Virus record (IMG/VR): IMGVR_UViG_3300023118_000020
Span: 1 to 35,397 of that record
Source of the DNA: a virus
Length of the DNA: 35,397 nucleotides
Strand: one strand, 5' to 3'
The translations under genes were made by a program, and so were the position numbers. The notes below the pieces were generated by a model. It had not been told where the DNA came from, did no database searches, and worked only from the letters and a program-made list of their open reading frames with translations. Shown here in pieces: positions 30,481-35,397 of the stretch (its first letter is position 1; each line of letters begins with the position of its first letter).

Positions 30481-31149
30481 ATGGTCAAGTACTTCAAGGC
30501 GGTCCGTCCCAACGGCCGCGACTTCCACTCCAACACCGTCGACTACGCCGCAGGTCTCACTACTGGCGAGCCGATCATCCACCCGAAGTCGAAGCGCGGC
30601 TCCGACGACGCCGCGCACTACATCTCCGTGTCGGTCGAACCGGGCGACTGCACCGGCTTCTCGTGGCCCGAGGGCGGCGCCCGACTGTTCGAGGTCAAAC
30701 CGGTCGGCAGAGCGTGGACCCCGCACAAGAACATGCTCCCGAACAAGCGAGCAGCGGTCGCGGTCAAGGTGATCCGCGAACTCCCCGCTCACCAGTTGTT
30801 CGGACCGCAGGGTGAGGCAGTGGTCGCCCTGGTCGAGACGTTTTCGACGCTGACCCGGAGCCAGCGAGACGCCATGTACCGCGCGCGCTCTGATCAGTGG
30901 TGGGACGCCTACGCGGTGGCCGACGACAGTCGGGCGGCTCGGGCTGAGCTCGGCGCGGCTCGGGGCGCCCTGCACTACCGGCTGTACGGCTGGCGCGACG
31001 GCCGCACGGCTTGCGGCGCTGCTCTCGCTGTCCTGTTGCGCCACACGATCGGCGCGGACGGCTTCGAGCAGAAGCACTACGACGCACTGGTCGCCCCGTG
31101 GGTGAAGATCACCGGCCAGAAGGCCCACCCGGAAGACCTCGTCTTCTGA
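30481..31149 (+). CDS. DGR target protein 2
   Basis: 222 aa, ATG 30481 with GAAGGG upstream. It is a paralogue of targets 1 and 3: it shares YFKAVRPNGRDFHS, DCTGFSWPEGGARLFEVKP, LPNKRA, RELPAHQLFGPQGE and a C-terminal PWVKITGQKAHPEDL. The variable region is at residues 145-183. It includes a Tyr-to-Cys change (TAC to TGC), again at an adenine. The downstream junction TGATGCGCCAGGCA is identical to that behind target 1, which points to duplication of the gene with its flank. Cytoplasmic by sequence; partner unknown. Confidence 0.93.
   Translation: MVKYFKAVRPNGRDFHSNTVDYAAGLTTGEPIIHPKSKRGSDDAAHYISVSVEPGDCTGFSWPEGGARLFEVKPVGRAWTPHKNMLPNKRAAVAVKVIRELPAHQLFGPQGEAVVALVETFSTLTRSQRDAMYRARSDQWWDAYAVADDSRAARAELGAARGALHYRLYGWRDGRTACGAALAVLLRHTIGADGFEQKHYDALVAPWVKITGQKAHPEDLVF
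30913..31029 (+). repeat. DGR variable repeat 2 (VR2)
   Basis: Gap-free alignment to the TR with 26 differences, all at TR adenines. Four AAC codons have both adenines replaced (two GGC, two CGC). It retains the TR bases AGT and ACG that VR1 and VR3 have changed, so it was not simply copied from them. In frame in target 2. Confidence 0.97.
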
Positions 31150-31262
31150 TGCGCCAGGCAGCCATCTACATCCTCGTCGCAGCCCTCGCGCTGGCGACCT
31201 TCCCGCTGCTCGCGCAGCACGACAGCCCCCACTCTTCGATCTCGACATTGGACCGACCATGA
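31149..31262 (+). CDS. Small membrane or secreted peptide coupled to target 2
   Basis: 37 aa, ATG sharing a base with the target-2 stop (TGATG) and ending over the next ATG. Residues 4-23 form one hydrophobic helix (AAIYILVAALALATFPLLA), and the tail is polar. It could be a signal-anchor micropeptide. Its first 13 bases match the start of the ORF behind target 1. Confidence 0.55.
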   Translation: MRQAAIYILVAALALATFPLLAQHDSPHSSISTLDRP

Positions 31263-32116
31263 CTGAACTCTTCACCGTCGTAGACGACGGCACCAACCGC
31301 CCTAGGTGGCTCGCCGGCCGCCAGGGTGGCGTCACCGCCACTGACATCTCGAGACTCGCGAGAGGCGGGGCAGGAACGTGGGCCGCGGTCCGCGCCGAGA
31401 AGGAAGGACGCGGTCGCGACTTCAAGAACGCGGCCATGCAGCACGGCATCGACCGGGAGAAGGTCATCGCGGAGTACGCCCGCGCATCGTTCGGCCTCGT
31501 CCCGTCGAGCGCACTGCTCGCCGCTATCGACGAGCCGCGTTACCTCGCAACACCCGACGGGTTGAGCGAGACGGAGACCGGCGAGTACAAGACCACCATC
31601 CACGACTGGCCCACCCTCCTCGACGCACCGGCCCGCTACCTCGATCAGATGCTCTGGCAGATGCGCGTCACCGGTCGCCGCAAGGCGCGTCTGGTGTTCG
31701 AACCGCATGACAACGGGGTCCCGCTCTACCCGTTCCCTCGTCATTTCGAGTTCGCCTATGACGAATCCCGAGTCACTGAGCTCGAGGCCGTAGCGCAGGA
31801 GTTCCTCGCCGGTGGTGAAGCGGACGAGAACGCCGCGGCACTGGATGTCCTCCTCTCCGCACGAGTGGAGGCGAAGGAAACGGCGGACGCTGCTACCGCT
31901 CAGGTCTCCTTGATCGACGAGCAGATCCGCGAACTGCTCGGCGGGAAGCCGACGAAGTTCGAAGGCTCCCTCGCGAACCTCACCCTCAGCGCACCGACCA
32001 CGCGGTCGGCTTTCGACTCGACCGCGTTCAAGGCTGCCCAGCCTGACGTCTATCAGCAGTTCGTGAAGTCGTCGCCTGTCACTCCCCGCCTCACCATCAC
32101 CACCAGGAGCAACTGA
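31259..32116 (+). CDS. YqaJ-type phage exonuclease
   Basis: 285 aa, ATG coupled to the preceding peptide. The PD-(D/E)xK core is visible as D100 (LATPDGL), E109 and K111 in GEYKTT, and the downstream Gln in MLWQMRVTG, as in YqaJ/lambda-exonuclease proteins; GVTATDIS is the early motif. It would resect double-stranded ends to give 3' overhangs for the annealing protein encoded next. The C-terminal helices are charged and may contact its partner. Confidence 0.9.
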   Translation: MTELFTVVDDGTNRPRWLAGRQGGVTATDISRLARGGAGTWAAVRAEKEGRGRDFKNAAMQHGIDREKVIAEYARASFGLVPSSALLAAIDEPRYLATPDGLSETETGEYKTTIHDWPTLLDAPARYLDQMLWQMRVTGRRKARLVFEPHDNGVPLYPFPRHFEFAYDESRVTELEAVAQEFLAGGEADENAAALDVLLSARVEAKETADAATAQVSLIDEQIRELLGGKPTKFEGSLANLTLSAPTTRSAFDSTAFKAAQPDVYQQFVKSSPVTPRLTITTRSN

Positions 32117-32742
32117 TGTCCGTCGATCTCGATTCCTACAACACCGTCGCCGAGCGCATCGTCGAGTTCCTGGAGAAGTACCCGACCGGGTCTCTGCAGC
32201 GGGTGGGCGAGCTCCAGTTCGTGTCCTATGCGGGTGCCGACTGGGTCATCTACACCGCTGCCGCCTACCGCACTCCTGACGATCTCCGCCCGGGGTATGG
32301 CACCGCGTGGGAGCGCGTACCCGGAACGACGAACTTCACCAAAGGCAGCGAGATCCAGAACGCCGAGACCTCGGCGTGGGGTAGAGCGATCATCGCTATC
32401 GGTGCGGCGGACACCCGCAAGGGCATCGCGTCATCGGAAGAGGTGAAACTCGCCATCGCCCGGCAGGAGGCGTTGCCGCCTCGCGAGTGGGTGAAGGAGG
32501 CGGAGAAGAAGAGCACGGCGGACGAAGTGCTCTCTGTGTGGCGTGAAGCGAAGACCAAGGGTGCGGCGGTGGCTGTGCTCGATCAGATCGCCACCCTCGG
32601 CCTCCAGCGACGGCAGATGGAAGAGGCCGCCACCGCGAACCCGACCACCGGCGAGGTCATCGATCCTGCCGCACCGACGGACCCGAACTGGAACGTCACC
32701 ACGATCGGCACCCCGGCACCGGAGGGTGGTGACGCAGCGTGA
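32116..32742 (+). CDS. Single-strand annealing protein, ERF-like
   Basis: 208 aa, ATG sharing a base with the exonuclease stop (TGATG). WVIYTAAAYRTPDD, then FTKGSEIQNAETSAWGRAII and AADTRKGIASSEEV match the central pattern of ERF-type annealing proteins of actinophages (E-T-S-A-x-G-R-A, then ..KGIAS-x-E-E). The C-terminus is low-complexity and acidic. Together with the exonuclease it forms a two-component recombination system for replication and end repair. Confidence 0.85.
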   Translation: MSVDLDSYNTVAERIVEFLEKYPTGSLQRVGELQFVSYAGADWVIYTAAAYRTPDDLRPGYGTAWERVPGTTNFTKGSEIQNAETSAWGRAIIAIGAADTRKGIASSEEVKLAIARQEALPPREWVKEAEKKSTADEVLSVWREAKTKGAAVAVLDQIATLGLQRRQMEEAATANPTTGEVIDPAAPTDPNWNVTTIGTPAPEGGDAA

Positions 32743-32894
32743 CTCACAACGTGACGATGGCCATCCATCGGGACAGCATCGAAGCGATCTGCTCCTGCGG
32801 CGCGGGAACTGAATCGCAGGGTCTGGACGAGTCCTCCCGTCTGTCGGTCGATGCCTGGATGAAGAACCACCGGGCCCAGGCGGTGGCGGCATGA
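32739..32894 (+). CDS. Small protein with CxC motif
   Basis: 51 aa, GTG overlapping the previous TGA and ending over the next ATG. ICSCGAGTESQG resembles half of a zinc knuckle, and a WMKNHRAQA helix follows. Similar 50-residue proteins with one CSCG are frequent in actinophage early operons. Function unknown. Confidence 0.65.
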   Translation: MTHNVTMAIHRDSIEAICSCGAGTESQGLDESSRLSVDAWMKNHRAQAVAA

Positions 32895-33355
32895 CCGACT
32901 CCCTCTCCCCCGAGATCGTGGAACGTCTCCGCGACATCGGCCTGGACGCCCCCGACCCGAACGACCAGCTGCACCGCAAGCTCGTCGCCACCCTCCGCCG
33001 CACCCAGGGCCTTTCCCTCGGCGCGCAGATCGTCGCGATGAAGTTCGACTTCAACTGGGAACTCCGGTCGGCGGGCGAGGTGTTCGCCCGTTCGAAGACG
33101 GACTACGAGCACCACATCGACAAGACGAAAGCCGCGCTGATGCTCGGCGACGGTCACTCCGGCGTGAAGGCCGACGCGATCGCCAACGGTTCCGACGAGG
33201 CCTACCGCCTCCTCCTGAACTACCGCCTTGCGGAGCAGCGCGAACGTGCCCTCCGCAAGTTCCTCGACACCCTCGACAACCGCGTGGAGGTGTGGCGCTC
33301 CGAGAACGCGAACGAGCGCCGCGCCGATGCGTACACCCCACCCGACCACGCGTGA
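32891..33355 (+). CDS. Hypothetical early protein, helical
   Basis: 154 aa, ATG coupled (ATGA). Almost fully helical: ERLRDIGLDAPDPNDQLHRK, then FARSKTDYEHHIDKTKAALM and LAEQRERALRKFLDTLDNRV. Charge is mixed. The pattern fits small actinophage replication-associated proteins of unknown role. It was considered as an Avd-like accessory because of size and helices, but it lacks the strongly basic surface expected. Confidence 0.75.
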   Translation: MTDSLSPEIVERLRDIGLDAPDPNDQLHRKLVATLRRTQGLSLGAQIVAMKFDFNWELRSAGEVFARSKTDYEHHIDKTKAALMLGDGHSGVKADAIANGSDEAYRLLLNYRLAEQRERALRKFLDTLDNRVEVWRSENANERRADAYTPPDHA

Positions 33356-33366
33356 AAGGCATCCCC

Positions 33367-34047
33367 ATGACCACGTATTTCAAAGCCACCCGCCCCGACG
33401 GGACTGACTTCTACAGCGGCAAGATCAGCTACCTCCAGGCACTGGAGAACGACACCCTGGTGCTGCATCCACTGCCCCTCCGCCCGGGTGCCACACAGGC
33501 GATGGGTTACCTCTCCGTCGCAACTGTCCCCACTGACTGCACGGGCTTCACCTGGCCCGCGCGCCTATTCGAGGTGGAGGCCCCGGGCGACGTGTGGACC
33601 CCGCACAGTGGCGATCTCCCGAACAAGCGTGCGACGACCCAGATCCGTGTCCTCCGTGAGCTCCCCGCCCATCAGTTGTTCGGCCCGCAGGGTGAGCAGT
33701 GCATTGCGATCATCGACGCGACCGCGGAACTCGACGATGAGACGAAGACTGCACTGAGGGAAGCCCGCACCGACGAGTGGTACGACGCCTACGACCGAGT
33801 GTGGCAGGTGGCCGACGACGGTCGGGCGGATCGGTCTGAGCTCGACGCGGCTCGGGACGCCCTGGACGACCGGCTGGGCGGCTGGGACGACGGCTACTCG
33901 GCTTACGGCGCTGCTCTCGCTGTCCTGACCCGGCACCTCACGGGGGAAGTCACCGCGGCGGACTACGCCGAGGTCACCCGCCCGTGGCGTGAACTCGTCG
34001 GCGCTGTCCACCCGGACGACACCCTTCCCGCGAAGGCGGCGTACTGA
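33367..34047 (+). CDS. DGR target protein 3
   Basis: 226 aa, ATG 33367 with GAAAGG upstream. It is a paralogue of targets 1 and 2: YFKATRPDGTDFYSG, VPTDCTGFTW, ARLFEVEAPGDVWTPH, LPNKRATT, RELPAHQLFGPQGE and PWRELVGAVHPDD. The N-terminal domain lacks the short insert before ARLFEV found in the others. The variable region is at residues 148-185. It is coupled to a two-helix membrane protein downstream. The surrounding genes are DNA-metabolism genes, not virion genes. Confidence 0.93.
   Translation: MTTYFKATRPDGTDFYSGKISYLQALENDTLVLHPLPLRPGATQAMGYLSVATVPTDCTGFTWPARLFEVEAPGDVWTPHSGDLPNKRATTQIRVLRELPAHQLFGPQGEQCIAIIDATAELDDETKTALREARTDEWYDAYDRVWQVADDGRADRSELDAARDALDDRLGGWDDGYSAYGAALAVLTRHLTGEVTAADYAEVTRPWRELVGAVHPDDTLPAKAAY
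33808..33921 (+). repeat. DGR variable repeat 3 (VR3)
   Basis: 114 bases aligned gap-free to the TR from its second codon; the first TR codon is not matched here. All 22 differences are at TR adenines (A to G or T). Most AAC codons have become GAC, so this copy is very acidic compared with VR1 and VR2. Confidence 0.97.
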
Positions 34048-34220
34048 TGCTCTGGTATGTCACCGCTGTAGTGCTGATGGCCGCCGGAGCGATGTTCCTC
34101 CGCGACGGCTACGTGAATCACGCGCACAACATCTTCATTTTCGGGTCGGTGGTGTTCGCGGCCTCCTGGGTGCTGATCTTCCTCGTCACGTTCCTCCTCG
34201 TGGTCGGCGGCACCAGATGA
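34047..34220 (+). CDS. Small two-helix membrane protein coupled to target 3
   Basis: 57 aa, ATG sharing a base with the target-3 stop (TGATG) and ending over the helicase ATG (ATGA). Two membrane helices (residues 3-17 and 30-55, FIFGSVVFAASWVLIFLVTF) are separated by RDGYVNHAHN. Holin-like in shape, but in an early operon. It may anchor a partner at the membrane. Confidence 0.65.
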   Translation: MLWYVTAVVLMAAGAMFLRDGYVNHAHNIFIFGSVVFAASWVLIFLVTFLLVVGGTR

Positions 34221-35397
34221 CCGAGGTGGTGCCATACGCAGAATTCATTGCTCGCCGCGCGGCCAGAGCAAAGGATGCGGGGCGCCTGATCGATCCGACC
34301 GCGCTGCACCATTCGCTCAAGCCGTTCCAGCGCGACGTCGTCGTGTGGGGAGCGCGCGTCGGTCGCCCTGCAATTTGGGCCGACACGGGTCTCGGCAAGA
34401 CGCGGATGCAGCTGGAATGGTGCCGCGTCATGGGGGCAACCTCGCTGGTTGTCACGACCCTGGCAGTCGCAATTCAGACGATCGATGAAGCGGCAGAGAT
34501 CGATATCGCGGCGACCTACGTGCGAAGCGCTGACCAGATCACCGGCCCGGGCGTCTACGTGACGAACTACGAGATGGTCGGGCAGTTCCCGCCCGCGCTG
34601 TTCGATGCTGTGGCGCTCGATGAGGCGTCGATCCTCAAGCAGTCGGACGGCAAGACGCGGACGATGCTGATCGAGCATTTCGCGCCCGTCGAATACCGCT
34701 CGGCATGGACGGCGACGCCGGCCCCGAATGACCCCGAGGAACTGACCAACCAGTCGGAGTTCCTCGGTCACATGAGCCGAACGAACATGCTCGCCGCTTA
34801 CTTCGTTCACGACCAGGACGGCTGGCGGGTCAAGGGTCACGCCTACGGTCCGATGATCGAGTGGATGTCGACGTGGGCAATCGCGATTCGTCGCCCATCC
34901 GATCTCGGCTACACCGACGAAGGCTACGACCTGCCCGGGTTGGAAATCGTTCCCGAGTTGGTTGACGTCGAGATCGAACCCGCCCCGGACGAACTGTTCG
35001 CGGTGTCGATCGGTGGTGTGTCCGGACGGTCGCGTGTGCGGCGAGAGACTCTCGAAGCCCGCGCCGCGCGGGCCGTCTCGCTGGTGGAGGCAGAACCGTT
35101 CGACTCGTGGCTGCTCTGGTGCGGACTGAATGACGAGGCGGAACTGCTCGCGTCACGCATTCCCGGATCGGTGAACGTCCACGGCGGCATGACTCCCGAG
35201 CAGAAGGCCGAACACCTAATCGCGTTCGCCCGGGGCGACCTCCGAGTCCTGATCACCAAGCCGAAGATCGCCGGCATGGGGCTCAACTTCCAGATCGCTG
35301 CTCGCATGGCGTTCGTCGGCCTCTCCGACTCGTATGAGCAGTACTACCAGTGCATCCGCCGCGAGTACCGGTACGGCCAGAAGCGAGTCGTCCGAGC
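34217..35397 (+). CDS. SNF2-type DNA helicase (3' end outside the window)
   Basis: At least 393 aa, open to the window edge. ATG 34217 is coupled to the membrane ORF. Motifs in order: KPFQRDVV (Q-motif-like, 35-42), Walker A DTGLGKT (56-62), DEAS (135-138), the SAWTATP motif III, and near the end YQCIRREYRYGQ, the motif VI arginine region of SNF2-like enzymes. It would translocate on or remodel DNA during phage replication or recombination, in line with the exonuclease and annealing genes upstream. Confidence 0.9.
   Translation, partial: MTEVVPYAEFIARRAARAKDAGRLIDPTALHHSLKPFQRDVVVWGARVGRPAIWADTGLGKTRMQLEWCRVMGATSLVVTTLAVAIQTIDEAAEIDIAATYVRSADQITGPGVYVTNYEMVGQFPPALFDAVALDEASILKQSDGKTRTMLIEHFAPVEYRSAWTATPAPNDPEELTNQSEFLGHMSRTNMLAAYFVHDQDGWRVKGHAYGPMIEWMSTWAIAIRRPSDLGYTDEGYDLPGLEIVPELVDVEIEPAPDELFAVSIGGVSGRSRVRRETLEARAARAVSLVEAEPFDSWLLWCGLNDEAELLASRIPGSVNVHGGMTPEQKAEHLIAFARGDLRVLITKPKIAGMGLNFQIAARMAFVGLSDSYEQYYQCIRREYRYGQKRVVR

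Noticed and set aside
29364-33921. VR differences as ordinary divergence or gene conversion between paralogues
   Set aside because: All 72 substitutions against the TR are at adenines and the other 82 positions are untouched, including synonymous third positions; ordinary drift would hit C and G too.
1-35397. CRISPR arrays, insertion sequences or transposases
   Set aside because: No regularly spaced identical repeats, no terminal inverted repeats with target duplications, and no transposase-like protein were seen.

Overview
The window is a contiguous piece of a temperate siphovirus genome from a high-GC actinobacterium, most likely a Microbacterium-type host. The reasons are high GC, frequent GTG and TTG starts, strong GGAGG ribosome sites, dense ATGA/GTGA/TGATG gene overlaps, and a gene order typical of actinobacterial siphophages. 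No host gene is visible. The putative attP lies inside the phage gene order with phage genes on both sides, so this looks like a free or circularly permuted phage genome rather than a linear integrated prophage.

Layout. 1-1509: end of an upstream gene, a zinc-ribbon protein, a structured non-coding stretch and two tiny ORFs. 1573-12028: packaging and head/neck genes (TerS, TerL, portal, MuF protein, an HExxH protein, tRNA-Trp, scaffold, SU10-like capsid, connectors, tail terminator, tail tube with an Ig-like domain, tail chaperones with a -1 frameshift). 12021-19814: tape measure, Dit, minor tail proteins, an M15 peptidase and an S74-chaperoned fibre. 19811-23923: a minus-strand RHH regulator plus membrane protein, then holin and accessory fibre genes including a collagen-like and a 10-repeat protein, closed by a clear terminator. 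23887-24652: two small minus-strand genes. 24757-26015: template repeat (TR) and reverse transcriptase (RT) of a diversity-generating retroelement (DGR). 26085-27549: attP with repeated integrase arm sites, and a tyrosine integrase. 27522-28817: immunity switch (ImmA, repressor, operators, Cro-like protein, excisionase). 28911-35397: tightly packed early operon with an exonuclease/annealing-protein pair, a macro-domain-like protein, a SNF2-type helicase and three paralogous DGR target genes.

The main discovery is the DGR. The TR (24757-24873), 122 bases upstream of an RT carrying the DGR-type SQ motif, matches three variable repeats (29364-29480, 30913-31029, 33808-33921). By hand alignment I count 72 substitutions (24, 26 and 22), and all 72 fall on the 35 adenines of the TR; none falls on its 82 non-adenine positions. 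That is the signature of adenine-specific mutagenic retrohoming. Two things are unusual. The three targets are early, apparently cytoplasmic proteins in the recombination/replication operon, not tail fibres. The diversified segment also reads as one amphipathic helix, with variable positions on one face and fixed Leu/Ala/Trp on the other, rather than a C-type lectin or Ig fold. No Avd-like accessory gene is visible.

The parts suggest this working model: integrase, Xis and the repressor/Cro switch control lysogeny; Exo plus annealing protein and helicase serve DNA metabolism; the TR-RT unit diversifies three early proteins whose partner is unknown; the left arm builds the virion.
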